Below, piece after piece: positions 21,561 through 28,676 of a stretch of DNA of 28,676 bases (within the stretch, counting starts at the first letter, position 1; every line of letters begins with the position of its first letter). The notes beneath the pieces were generated by a model, which saw nothing but the letters and a program-made list of their open reading frames with translations, was not told the DNA's origin and searched no databases. The DNA lies in the NCBI GenBank assembly GCA_029983755.1, contig JASBYX010000022.1, forward strand, positions 1-28,676. Direction: 5' to 3'. The stretch is from Anaerovoracaceae bacterium (GTDB lineage Bacteria; Bacillota; Clostridia; Peptostreptococcales; Anaerovoracaceae). The translations under genes were made by a program, and so were the position numbers.

Positions 21561-21602
21561 ACTTTCTCCCGTACCTAAAATTTCTTCTTTAAGATAGTTT
21601 TA

Positions 21603-21611
21603 ATGATACCA
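21603..21611 (-). promoter_or_regulatory. Extended -10 promoter of lepA-hemW
   Basis: TGGTATCAT on the minus strand (21611-21603) lies about 40 bases upstream of lepA. The -35 is weak. Confidence 0.45.
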
Positions 21612-21650
21612 TATTTTGGCTCCTTTTGCACGAATTAAACCCCTCACCTA

Positions 21651-21679
21651 TGGAAATACCTCCATTATTCGGTTACAAT
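21651..21679 (+). promoter_or_regulatory. Promoter of the MATE transporter gene
   Basis: TGGAAA (21651-21656), 17 bases, TACAAT (21674-21679). The ATG begins seven bases after the -10, leaving little or no leader. Confidence 0.45.
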
Positions 21680-21686
21680 AGAAATC

Positions 21687-23081
21687 ATGAACACTAATAA
21701 TGTATTACAGGAAAACGGTTTGAATAAATTAAGTCTGAGGAAGTCATTTGCCCTCTATGTCAGTCAGAGCATACTAGCCATGATAGGATTTTCTGCCTAT
21801 ATCCTAGCGGATACTTATTTTGTGGCGACAGGTATCGGTCCTATGGCCCTTGCCGGACTCAACATAGCTCTCCCCATATACAGTATAATTCTCGGTACGG
21901 GGATGCTCATGTCCGTTGGCGGATCAACTCTTTTTGCTGTGACCAAGGCTCGAGGTGACGAAAATCTAGCCAACAAAATATTTACCTTCGCTGTAGGGGT
22001 TTCTGTTTTAGTTGGAATACTATTTCTTATTGGGGGGCGGATTTTTGCCTATGATCTTGCTTATCTCTTTGGTGGTGACAAGGAGACCGTTCCCTATGCC
22101 GGAACATATATTCGAGTTGTTTCAACCTTTGCTGTACCTTTCATGCTTAACAATATCGTTGTTGCTTTTATCAGAAACGATAACGCTCCAAGGTTTGCTA
22201 CAGCCTCCCTTTTAGCAGGGAATTTCACAAATCTCGTTCTCGACTGGATATTTATTTATCCGTTGAAAATGGGCATGTTCGGTGCCGCCCTTGCAACGGG
22301 AACTGCCCCAATAGTGGGACTTTTAGTATTGTCCACTTATTTTTTAAGGGGTAAGAGCAGCTTTCACTTTGGTAATATTAGAGAAAGAGTTATCACAGAT
22401 GAAAATAGAGAGATAAGTCCCCTTAGAAATATTTTTTGGATATTTAGGGGAGTTGTGGTGCTTGGGCTCTCCAATTTTATCATTGAAATTTCCTCCGGGA
22501 TTTCTATGATTACATTCAATATTGCTTTCTGGACTATTTCTGGAAATTTGGGTGTGTCTGCCTACTCAATTGTGGCTAATATCGGTTTTGTGGTGAACGC
22601 TCTCTTTAACGGAATCGGTCAAGGTATGCAGCCCCTCATCAGCAATTGTCACGGTCGTGGGGAAAGAAGCGGCCTTAGATATGTGATTAAACTTGGGCTC
22701 ATCACATCCCTTTGCATGGCTGCTGTTTTGTACCTGATACTCTATGTTTTTGCAACTCCCTTTGCGAATATTTTCAACAAAACCGGGGATCACCAGCTCA
22801 ATATGATGGCTTCTCTTGGTATAAGGTGCTACTTCATAGCGTTTTTCTTTAGTGGGCTTAATATTGTAATTGCTGCGTCCATGAACGCACAGGAGGCGGC
22901 TCTTAAGTCTCTTCTTATAACTGTGGGCAGAGGTCTGATCCTTCTGGTTCCATCGATTGTTTTGCTATCTCAACTGGGAAGGATTGAGGCGCTATGGTTT
23001 GCCCTTCCAGTTGCTGAGGTCATAACTCTTGCTATTGCATTTGTTGCATTTTTGGTGGGAAAAAGATCCACCACTAGTTGA
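21687..23081 (+). CDS. MATE-family efflux transporter
   Basis: A 464-residue membrane protein with about twelve helices in two repeats (LSLRKSFALYVSQSILAMIGFSAY..., then NIFWIFRGVVVLGLSNFIIEISSG). Family features are ADTYFVATGIGPMALAGLNIALP in the first half and NGIGQGMQPLISNCHGRG in the second. MATE proteins export drugs or metabolites in exchange for Na+ or H+; the substrate is not predictable. ATG 21687 has no ribosome binding site and follows the -10 very closely. An alternative TTG at 21720 is preceded by CAGGA and would drop eleven residues. It is divergent from lepA. Confidence 0.9.
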   Translation: MNTNNVLQENGLNKLSLRKSFALYVSQSILAMIGFSAYILADTYFVATGIGPMALAGLNIALPIYSIILGTGMLMSVGGSTLFAVTKARGDENLANKIFTFAVGVSVLVGILFLIGGRIFAYDLAYLFGGDKETVPYAGTYIRVVSTFAVPFMLNNIVVAFIRNDNAPRFATASLLAGNFTNLVLDWIFIYPLKMGMFGAALATGTAPIVGLLVLSTYFLRGKSSFHFGNIRERVITDENREISPLRNIFWIFRGVVVLGLSNFIIEISSGISMITFNIAFWTISGNLGVSAYSIVANIGFVVNALFNGIGQGMQPLISNCHGRGERSGLRYVIKLGLITSLCMAAVLYLILYVFATPFANIFNKTGDHQLNMMASLGIRCYFIAFFFSGLNIVIAASMNAQEAALKSLLITVGRGLILLVPSIVLLSQLGRIEALWFALPVAEVITLAIAFVAFLVGKRSTTS

Positions 23082-23126
23082 CTTACAAGATTTTACATAA
23101 TACTCTTACAAAATATGTCAAAGTCC

Positions 23127-23155
23127 TTGCGAAGGCTGATATTTTGTTATATAAT
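23127..23155 (+). promoter_or_regulatory. rpsT promoter
   Basis: TTGCGA (23127-23132), 17 bases, TATAAT (23150-23155), about 55 bases upstream of rpsT. The spacer contains ATATTTTGTT, as upstream of gap. Confidence 0.7.
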
Positions 23156-23211
23156 GTTTGTTGCGAATTTGAAACAAATTGCTAAATTTAAGTAAAGTGG
23201 GGTGAAAATTA

Positions 23212-23484
23212 ATGGCAAATATTAAATCCGCAAAGAAAAGAATCAGAGTTATCGACAGAAAGACCGCTAGAAACAAGCGTGTTAAGAACCATGTAAAGGA
23301 AGCTCTCAAGGAGTTTGAACTTGCAATGGAAGCAGGCGATATGAATGCTGCAGGCGAGAAACTTGCAGTTTGCGAGAAGAAGCTTATGCAGGCCGCTTCT
23401 AAGGGAACACTTAACAAGAAGGCAGCTTCTAGAAAGGTTTCAAGAATAACTAAGAGATTCAACGCAGCTAAGTCTGCAAACTAA
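23212..23484 (+). CDS. rpsT: 30S ribosomal protein S20
   Basis: A 90-residue, lysine- and arginine-rich, all-helical protein that binds 16S rRNA in the body of the small subunit. The start MANIKSAKKRIRVIDRKTARNKR and the end SRKVSRITKRFNAAKSAN are typical. A GGGGTG ribosome binding site precedes it. It has its own promoter and terminator, so it is a single-gene unit next to lepA, a common Firmicutes location. Confidence 0.97.
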   Translation: MANIKSAKKRIRVIDRKTARNKRVKNHVKEALKEFELAMEAGDMNAAGEKLAVCEKKLMQAASKGTLNKKAASRKVSRITKRFNAAKSAN

Positions 23485-23539
23485 GTCTCACCCGTCCCCA
23501 CCAGTGTATAAGTTAAATACACATGCAATGAGCAACATA

Positions 23540-23571
23540 AACGATGGAGTGTCTCCCATCGTTTTTTCTTT
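23540..23571 (+). terminator. rpsT terminator
   Basis: AACGATGG (23540-23547) and CCATCGTT (23556-23563) form an 8-bp stem with an 8-base loop, followed by a long T-rich run. Confidence 0.9.
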
Positions 23572-23640
23572 TTTGAGAATTAAGGGAATTGTAACTTGAA
23601 TATCCGGGAGAGTTTTTTTGTGTAATAAAATGCCCTGCTG

Positions 23641-23649
23641 TGGTATAAT
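23641..23649 (+). promoter_or_regulatory. Extended -10 promoter of the calcium ATPase gene
   Basis: TGGTATAAT (23641-23649) lies about 54 bases upstream of the start codon. The -35 (TGTAAT at 17 bases) is weak. Confidence 0.55.
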
Positions 23650-23702
23650 TAAAAGGATAATTCAAAGAGATGATTAAAAGATATATTAAGGAGAACTGAT
23701 TA

Positions 23703-26270
23703 ATGTACTACAACAGAGAAGCATCTGAAGTTCTAAGTAAGCTGTCTTCCGGTATGACAGGCCTTACGGCTGAACAAGTTGAAAAAAGCCGAAAAGAAAA
23801 TGGAGCAAACAAGCTTGAAGAGAAGCAGAAAAAGTCTGTTTTTCAGGTATTTTTAGAACAGTTTAAGGATCTTTTGGTAATAATTCTTATAATCGCAGCG
23901 ATCATTTCAACCATTACGGGAAGTTATGAGAGCACTGCTGTAATCATAGCTGTACTGATTATAAACGCTGTTCTTGGTACCGTCCAGTATGTGAATGCCG
24001 AGAAGTCCCTGAAAAGTCTGAAAAGTCTCTCCTCCCCTAACGCCAAAGTTGTAAGGGATGGGAAGAAGGTTGAAATTCCTGCAGAGGAACTTGTTGTGGG
24101 AGATATTTTTACCCTTGAGGCGGGAGACATTGTTCCCGGCGATGGACGAATTATACAGAATTATTCATTGAGAGTAAACGAAAGTGCACTTACAGGAGAG
24201 CCGGAAAGCGTTGAAAAGCAGGAGGAACCCCTTTCAAGCACTTCAGTAGACGAGAAAGTTGCACTTGGAGATCAACTGAATATGGTCTTTTCAGGCTCCC
24301 TCATAACCTATGGGCGTGCAACCGTTGTATGTACATCAGTTGGAACAAATACACAGCTGGGATTGATAGCCGACCTTATGAACAAGGCTGAGGAGAAGAG
24401 GACTCCCCTTCAGATTACAATGGATAACTTCTCAAAGAAACTGTCCATCGGCATCATGATTCTTTGCGCATTAGTTTTCGCACTGAATATTTATAGAAAC
24501 ATGCCGGTAATCGACTCCCTGCTCTTTGCGGTAGCACTTGCAGTCGCTGCCATTCCTGAAGCACTTTCATCAATCATTACCATATCCCTTGCAATCGGCA
24601 CTAAGAGGATGGCAGAAGAAAACGCAATAATCAAGGAACTCTCCGCTGTTGAGGGTCTAGGCAGCGTATCCATAATCTGTTCTGACAAAACCGGAACACT
24701 TACCCAGAACAAGATGACTGTGGAGGTAACTTATCTTCTCCCAGGAGAAGACATAGAAATGCTCAGGTTGGCCTCCGTCCTATGTAACGACACCACCATT
24801 GCCGGCGAGAATTACCTTGGTGACCCGACGGAAACTGCCCTTGTGGAATATTACATCAAGCAAGGTGGAAACTATGAGGATATTCGCACAAAATACCCGC
24901 GCTTTGCAGAGATTCCCTTCGATTCGGATCGCAAACTCATGACAACCTACCACGTTATCGACGGAGAAGGTGTTTTGTTCACCAAGGGTGCTATTGATGT
25001 TCTCCTTCAGAGGATCAACAACCTCACCGATGACGACAGGAAAGCCATTGAGGCCTTGAATCTCAAGTGGTCATCCCAGGGTCTAAGGCTTTTGGCTTTT
25101 GCAAAGAAGGAGATTTCCGGACTGCCAAAGAGCACAGATGCTGTCCTTGATAAATCCTATGAGGAGGGTATGGAGTTCCTTGGACTCATGGCTGAAATGG
25201 ATCCTCCAAGGGTGGAATCTGCAGAGGCTGTGGCAGAATGTAAGAGAGCCGGAATCAAGGCTATTATGATTACAGGAGATCACAAAATTACCGCTTCGGC
25301 AATCGCAAAGCGCATCGGTATAATGGAGGAAGGAGATATTGCAGTTACCGGGCCTGAACTGGATGAGATGAGTCAGGAAGAACTCATGAAGAAACTTCCT
25401 CATATCTCCCTTTACGCCAGAGTTTCCCCAAGCAACAAGATAAGAATTGTAAAGGCTTGGCAATCTTTGGGGCATATAGTAGCTATGACAGGTGATGGTG
25501 TAAATGATGCCCCTGCTCTAAAGAGTGCAGATGTGGGAGTTGCTATGGGAATAACCGGTACGGATGTTTCTAAGGATGCAGCCAGCATGATACTAACTGA
25601 CGATAACTTTGCTACAATAGTGAAGTCAGTTCTCAACGGAAGAAATATATATGCCAACATCAAGAACTCTATTTTGTTCCTGCTGTCAGGGAATATGGCT
25701 GGAATTTTCGTTGTTTTGGCTGCGGCGCTTCTAGCTTTACCTACGCCTTTTACAGCGGTACATCTGCTGTTTATAAATCTGCTGACAGACTCTATGCCTG
25801 CCCTTGCAATCAACATGGAGCCTATGAATCACAACCTCATAAATGATGCTCCTCGTTCAAGGAGTGAAAATGTAATCACCTCTGCAAATTTTGTCCAGAT
25901 TCTTCTTCAGGGGGCATTAATCGGTGGAGCTACTCTTGGAGCATTTTATATAGGTCTTGGAAATGAAGGGAGCTACGGTGCTATGACAATGGCTTTCGCC
26001 ACACTTTGTCTTGCCAGACTGTGGCACGGTTTCAATAGCCGCGGCAAGGAGTCAATTTTTAAACTGGGAATATTTACAAATATGGCTGTAGTGGGTGCAT
26101 GGTTTGGAGGAGCCTGCCTACTCTTTGCTGTTTTGTTCGTGCCATTCCTGAGAAAACCTTTCACCATTGATCCTCTAACTACAATGGATATCCTATATGT
26201 GGTTCTCCTTTCCCTGCTTCCAACGGTTATAATTCAGATGGCCAAGGTGGCATTTGTAAGGGATAAGTAG
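23703..26270 (+). CDS. P-type calcium-transporting ATPase (P2A type)
   Basis: An 855-residue cation pump with ten expected helices. The N-terminal cation-ATPase domain, the actuator motif TGEP (164-167), the phosphorylated aspartate D328 in SDKTGTLT, the nucleotide-binding domain and the hinge MTGDGVNDAPALKSADVGVAMG are intact. In helix 4 the motif is AIPEALSS, with the calcium-binding Glu kept. Helix 6 has NLLTDSMPALAI with the Asn and Asp kept. The helix 5 position equivalent to SERCA Glu771 is not acidic (SGNMAGIF), which suggests one calcium per cycle. AAGGAG lies nine bases upstream. It probably exports Ca2+ from the cytoplasm; Mn2+ transport cannot be excluded. Confidence 0.92.
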   Translation: MYYNREASEVLSKLSSGMTGLTAEQVEKSRKENGANKLEEKQKKSVFQVFLEQFKDLLVIILIIAAIISTITGSYESTAVIIAVLIINAVLGTVQYVNAEKSLKSLKSLSSPNAKVVRDGKKVEIPAEELVVGDIFTLEAGDIVPGDGRIIQNYSLRVNESALTGEPESVEKQEEPLSSTSVDEKVALGDQLNMVFSGSLITYGRATVVCTSVGTNTQLGLIADLMNKAEEKRTPLQITMDNFSKKLSIGIMILCALVFALNIYRNMPVIDSLLFAVALAVAAIPEALSSIITISLAIGTKRMAEENAIIKELSAVEGLGSVSIICSDKTGTLTQNKMTVEVTYLLPGEDIEMLRLASVLCNDTTIAGENYLGDPTETALVEYYIKQGGNYEDIRTKYPRFAEIPFDSDRKLMTTYHVIDGEGVLFTKGAIDVLLQRINNLTDDDRKAIEALNLKWSSQGLRLLAFAKKEISGLPKSTDAVLDKSYEEGMEFLGLMAEMDPPRVESAEAVAECKRAGIKAIMITGDHKITASAIAKRIGIMEEGDIAVTGPELDEMSQEELMKKLPHISLYARVSPSNKIRIVKAWQSLGHIVAMTGDGVNDAPALKSADVGVAMGITGTDVSKDAASMILTDDNFATIVKSVLNGRNIYANIKNSILFLLSGNMAGIFVVLAAALLALPTPFTAVHLLFINLLTDSMPALAINMEPMNHNLINDAPRSRSENVITSANFVQILLQGALIGGATLGAFYIGLGNEGSYGAMTMAFATLCLARLWHGFNSRGKESIFKLGIFTNMAVVGAWFGGACLLFAVLFVPFLRKPFTIDPLTTMDILYVVLLSLLPTVIIQMAKVAFVRDK

Positions 26271-26358
26271 TAAGCGGTGCACGATACTTAGCACAATACA
26301 TGATTCTATACATAGCACAATATGGGGATAACTTGAGAAAATATTAATATAGTTATAG

Positions 26359-26400
26359 AAAACTGCTAGACCTCTAATGAGATTTAGCAGTTTTTGTTTT
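26359..26400 (+). terminator. Terminator of the calcium ATPase gene
   Basis: AAAACTGCTA (26359-26368) and TAGCAGTTTT (26385-26394) form a 10-bp stem followed by TTGTTTT. Between the gene and this stem AGCACAATA occurs twice. From 26401 to 26471 only AT-rich sequence is seen, with no gene. Confidence 0.85.
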
Positions 26401-26471
26401 AATGTATATAATAATTTCCGTTTTCGAATAATCAAGTTTAAAAAGTCAAACTTTATCAATCAATTTTGAAC

Positions 26472-26515
26472 AAACAAAAAGAGCCACACCGAACTTACTT
26501 CATTCGTCATAGCTC
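26472..26515 (-). terminator. Terminator of tRNA-Leu
   Basis: Downstream of the tRNA on the minus strand GAGC (26515-26512) and GCTC (26484-26481) close an imperfect hairpin with an inner CGAA/TTCG stem, followed by TTTTTGTTTG. Confidence 0.7.
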
Positions 26516-26521
26516 CTTTCA

Positions 26522-26606
26522 TGGTGCGGTCAAAGGGATTCGAACCCCCATGAGTCGCCTCACACGGACCTGAACCGTGCGCGTCTGCCAATTCCGCCAT
26601 GACCGC
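26522..26606 (-). tRNA. tRNA-Leu (anticodon CAG)
   Basis: An 85-base tRNA with a 7-bp acceptor stem (GCGGTCA/TGACCGC), the D-arm GGAATTGGCAGACGC, the anticodon stem CACGG/CCGTG enclosing TTCAGGT (anticodon CAG), a long class II variable arm (TGAGGCGACTCA) and a T-arm with GGTTCGAATCC. CCA is encoded in the gene. The long variable arm and anticodon identify leucine, reading CUG codons. Confidence 0.96.
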
Positions 26607-26635
26607 ATACCGGATCGAAATCAGGCGACTCATTA

Positions 26636-26664
26636 AGTATAATAGAAATTACTACTAATTTCAA
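26636..26664 (-). promoter_or_regulatory. Promoter of tRNA-Leu
   Basis: TTGAAA (26664-26659), 17 bases, TATACT (26641-26636). Transcription should start near 26630, giving a leader of about 24 bases before the mature tRNA. Confidence 0.75.
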
Positions 26665-26708
26665 TAGATTTGGCAAAATCCCTTACAAAAAATTCACAAA
26701 AATCAGAT

Positions 26709-28088
26709 TTATTCAGATGCTTCTGCGATGAACCTTGCCACCTGAACTCCACAGGCTGATGCCTGAGATAAGGAATGGGTAACACCTGAACCATCTCCTA
26801 TCGCATACAGCCCCGGCACCTTTGTTTCCATCTTCTCATCCACAGGAACCTTTGAATTGTAGAATTTAACCTCAACACCGTAGAGCAAGGTATCCTCGTT
26901 GGCAGTCCCCGGAGCAATCTTATCAAGAGCATATATCATCTCGATGATACTATCAAGCTGTCTCTTTGGAATTACAAGGCTCAAATCTCCTGGAGTGGCC
27001 TTCAAAGTAGGCCTTGTGAAGCACTTCTCCATTCTCCTGTCGCTACTTCTTCTGCCCTTTTCAAGATCTCCAAATCTCTGAAGCAAGACGCCTCCCCCAA
27101 GCATGTTGGAAAGTCTTGCAATGGACTCACCGTACTCGTTACTGTCATCAAAAGGCTCCGTGAACTTGTTAGTAACAAGGAGTGCAAAGTTTGTATTCTC
27201 AGTATGAAGCTTTGGATCAGCATAGCTGTGTCCATTTACAGTAACGATGCCGTTAGTGTTTTCGGCAACAACTTCCCCATACGGATTCATACAGAACGTC
27301 CTTACCATATCGTTATACTTATCCGTCTTATACACGATCTTGCTTTCATAAACATCATCTGTAATATGCTTAAAAACTTCAGCAGGAAGCTCAACACGGA
27401 CACCGATGTCCACACGATTACGCTCCTGTGGAATATTGAATTTAGAACATACATCCCCTATCCACTTGGATCCTGAGCGTCCGGTAGCCATAATTACCTT
27501 ATCACACAGGAAATCCCCTTTGTTAGTTGTAACCTTGAAGCTACCATCATCCATAAGTTCCACATCATCACAAGTGGTGTAGAACTTAAAGTCAACCTTC
27601 TTGGATACATAATCATAGATATGCCCTAGGATTCTAACGTTTCTGTCCGTTCCAAGGTGTCTAACCTTGGCCGAAAGCAAATGAAGATTGTTCTGTAGGC
27701 ATTTGGTCTTAAGATCCGTCTCTGCAGTAGAGTAAAGCTTTGCCTCAGAGCCTCCCATAGAACATAGAACGGAGTCCACATACTCCATAAGCTCCATCGC
27801 CTTCTCGAAGCCTACTGTTTTGTGCAAATCTCCACCGAATTCTGTTGTTATGTTGTACTTTCCATCTGACAAAGTACCTGCCCCACCGTAGCCGTTCATG
27901 ATGTGGCAAGGGGTACACCTGATGCATTGAGGGGTTACCCCCATCTTGATTGGGCAATTTCTCTTTTCCAGAGGAGCGCCCTTATCGATTACTAGAACTT
28001 TACCTGGATAGTCCAGCTTGGTGAACTCATAGGCAGCAAAGACACCACCGGCACCTGCTCCTATGACAATTACATCATATTTATCCAT
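26709..28088 (-). CDS. FAD-dependent oxidoreductase (COG2509-like)
   Basis: A 459-residue flavoprotein. The FAD-binding Rossmann motif VIGAGAGGVFAAYEF begins at residue 8, with VIDKG after the second strand. A second nucleotide segment reads VIMATGRSGSKW, and the C-terminal FAD motif is GLYAIGDGSGVTHSLSQASACG. Four cysteines, C45, C55, C58 and C61 (CIRCTPCHIMNGYGGAG), are characteristic of this group of uncharacterised FAD-dependent dehydrogenases and could hold a redox site. GGAGAGG lies upstream. It stands in its own unit between the DUF1292 gene and tRNA-Leu. The substrate is unknown. Confidence 0.85.
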   Translation of the reverse strand: MDKYDVIVIGAGAGGVFAAYEFTKLDYPGKVLVIDKGAPLEKRNCPIKMGVTPQCIRCTPCHIMNGYGGAGTLSDGKYNITTEFGGDLHKTVGFEKAMELMEYVDSVLCSMGGSEAKLYSTAETDLKTKCLQNNLHLLSAKVRHLGTDRNVRILGHIYDYVSKKVDFKFYTTCDDVELMDDGSFKVTTNKGDFLCDKVIMATGRSGSKWIGDVCSKFNIPQERNRVDIGVRVELPAEVFKHITDDVYESKIVYKTDKYNDMVRTFCMNPYGEVVAENTNGIVTVNGHSYADPKLHTENTNFALLVTNKFTEPFDDSNEYGESIARLSNMLGGGVLLQRFGDLEKGRRSSDRRMEKCFTRPTLKATPGDLSLVIPKRQLDSIIEMIYALDKIAPGTANEDTLLYGVEVKFYNSKVPVDEKMETKVPGLYAIGDGSGVTHSLSQASACGVQVARFIAEASE

Positions 28089-28188
28089 TTCTCATCCTCT
28101 CCCTCAGATTGTTAGCATTATAATATATTGCTTTTGTTTCAAAAAATGTTAGTTTTTCAATAGATTGTTGAGGTTTTAATTCACAACG

Positions 28189-28213
28189 AAAAAGCGTCAG
28201 AATCCTGACGCTT
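28189..28213 (-). terminator. Terminator of the DUF1292 gene
   Basis: A 9-bp perfect stem, AAGCGTCAG and CTGACGCTT (28192-28200 with 28205-28213), closed by a 4-base loop and followed by TTT on the minus strand. It is about 47 bases past the stop codon. From here to the next gene an AT-rich stretch contains a TATAAT that may serve the FAD gene. Confidence 0.85.
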
Positions 28214-28259
28214 AACTTTCTTTACTGAAATCATCATTAGCCTTAGCCGAATCAACGAA

Positions 28260-28562
28260 TTAGTTTAGAACTTCAGCCTCTTCTTCCTCTGCCATGATGC
28301 TATCGAATGTCTTGACAACCTCTTCAAACTGCTTGTCATCATCGATGTCGATGAGCTCAAACTCAACGCCCTCATCATCCTGAGAAACTTCCTTGTATTC
28401 GTAAATATAAATATCATCGGAATCATCAAGAGGTATCAGAGCCATGTACTCCTTGCCGTCATGCTCAAATGTTCCCATAATCTCGCATTCGATAGATTCG
28501 TCCTCAAACTCCAATGTCAAAACATCGTCTTCGTTCATCATTTCTTTTTCTTTGTCGCTCAT
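28260..28562 (-). CDS. DUF1292 family protein
   Basis: A 100-residue, strongly acidic, soluble protein. The core VLTLEFEDESIECEIMGTFEHDGKEYMALIPLDD matches the small DUF1292 family, widespread in Firmicutes and without known function. ATG at 28562 is chosen because GGAGG lies eight bases upstream; the ATG at 28577 overlaps that site. In many relatives it lies near ruvX and alaS, but those would be outside this window. It is monocistronic here, with its own promoter and terminator. Confidence 0.88.
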   Translation of the reverse strand: MSDKEKEMMNEDDVLTLEFEDESIECEIMGTFEHDGKEYMALIPLDDSDDIYIYEYKEVSQDDEGVEFELIDIDDDKQFEEVVKTFDSIMAEEEEAEVLN

Positions 28563-28618
28563 GTAATTATCCTCCATGAAAACTTAAGTAGAATTTTGCA
28601 ATCCCTTCTTCTATACAT

Positions 28619-28647
28619 ACTATAACATTTTTAGAATAGGTTTTCAA
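28619..28647 (-). promoter_or_regulatory. Promoter of the DUF1292 gene
   Basis: TTGAAA (28647-28642), 17 bases, TATAGT (28624-28619), a strong housekeeping-type promoter about 55 bases upstream of the start. Confidence 0.7.
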
Positions 28648-28676
28648 TGAAAATAAATCGGGAAAAGGTTCTACTT

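Noticed and set aside
26522..26633. Integration site at the tRNA-Leu gene
   Set aside because: No direct repeat of the tRNA 3' end and no integrase gene are seen in the window. The shared segment is an inverted match to the variable arm.
1..28676. CRISPR array or phage genes
   Set aside because: No regularly spaced repeats with unique spacers and no phage structural, lysis or replication genes were found. The tandem repeats present are short and mostly within genes.

Overview
The window reads as a low-to-moderate GC Firmicute, most likely an anaerobic member of the Clostridia. Supporting signs are the tilS-ftsH-coaX-dusB gene order typical of Firmicutes, strong GGAGG ribosome binding sites, TTGACA/TATAAT-type promoters, U-tailed terminators, an ECF cobalt transporter under a B12 riboswitch, a BirA-type operator at bioY, an oxygen-independent HemW-type enzyme and a DUF1292 protein. 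The family cannot be fixed from sequence reading alone.

1-3620: an accessory segment. A perfect 20-bp inverted repeat (41-60 and 3550-3569) encloses a LysR regulator divergent from flavodoxin-like, carboxymuconolactone-decarboxylase/cupin and SDR genes, followed by a decayed aldo/keto reductase. Outside the inverted repeats, four bases away on both sides, lies a perfect 13-bp direct repeat (24-36 and 3574-3586). This is the architecture of a transposed unit with a target-site duplication, but no transposase is present. It therefore resembles a mobile insertion cassette moved in trans. It appears to have landed in the terminator of the adjacent dusB operon. This is the most novel item in the window.

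3621-11023 (minus): tilS, ftsH, a PucR-type regulator, coaX and dusB, very tightly packed. A second promoter for ftsH lies at the end of tilS, and tilS itself looks leaderless. 11024-14684 (minus): cbiM-cbiN-cbiQ-cbiO, a cobalt ECF transporter whose leader carries a cobalamin riboswitch with an antiterminator and terminator. 14685-16147 (plus): gap with promoters, ending in a terminator shared with convergent bioY. 16148-18330 (minus): bioY with a BirA-like operator on its promoter, then glpK. 18473-21611 (minus): lepA followed by hemW. 21651-26400 (plus): a MATE transporter, rpsT and a P-type calcium ATPase. 26472-28647 (minus): tRNA-Leu(CAG), a COG2509-type FAD protein and a DUF1292 protein.

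Functionally the core is housekeeping: tRNA modification (tilS, dusB), membrane proteolysis, CoA synthesis, translation (lepA, rpsT, tRNA-Leu), glycolysis and glycerol use, and uptake of cobalt and biotin under cofactor-sensing control. A recurring oddity is in-frame short tandem duplication inside conserved enzymes (dusB, ftsH, tilS, hemW) and in the lepA-hemW junction. All calls come from reading the sequence; no database search was run.
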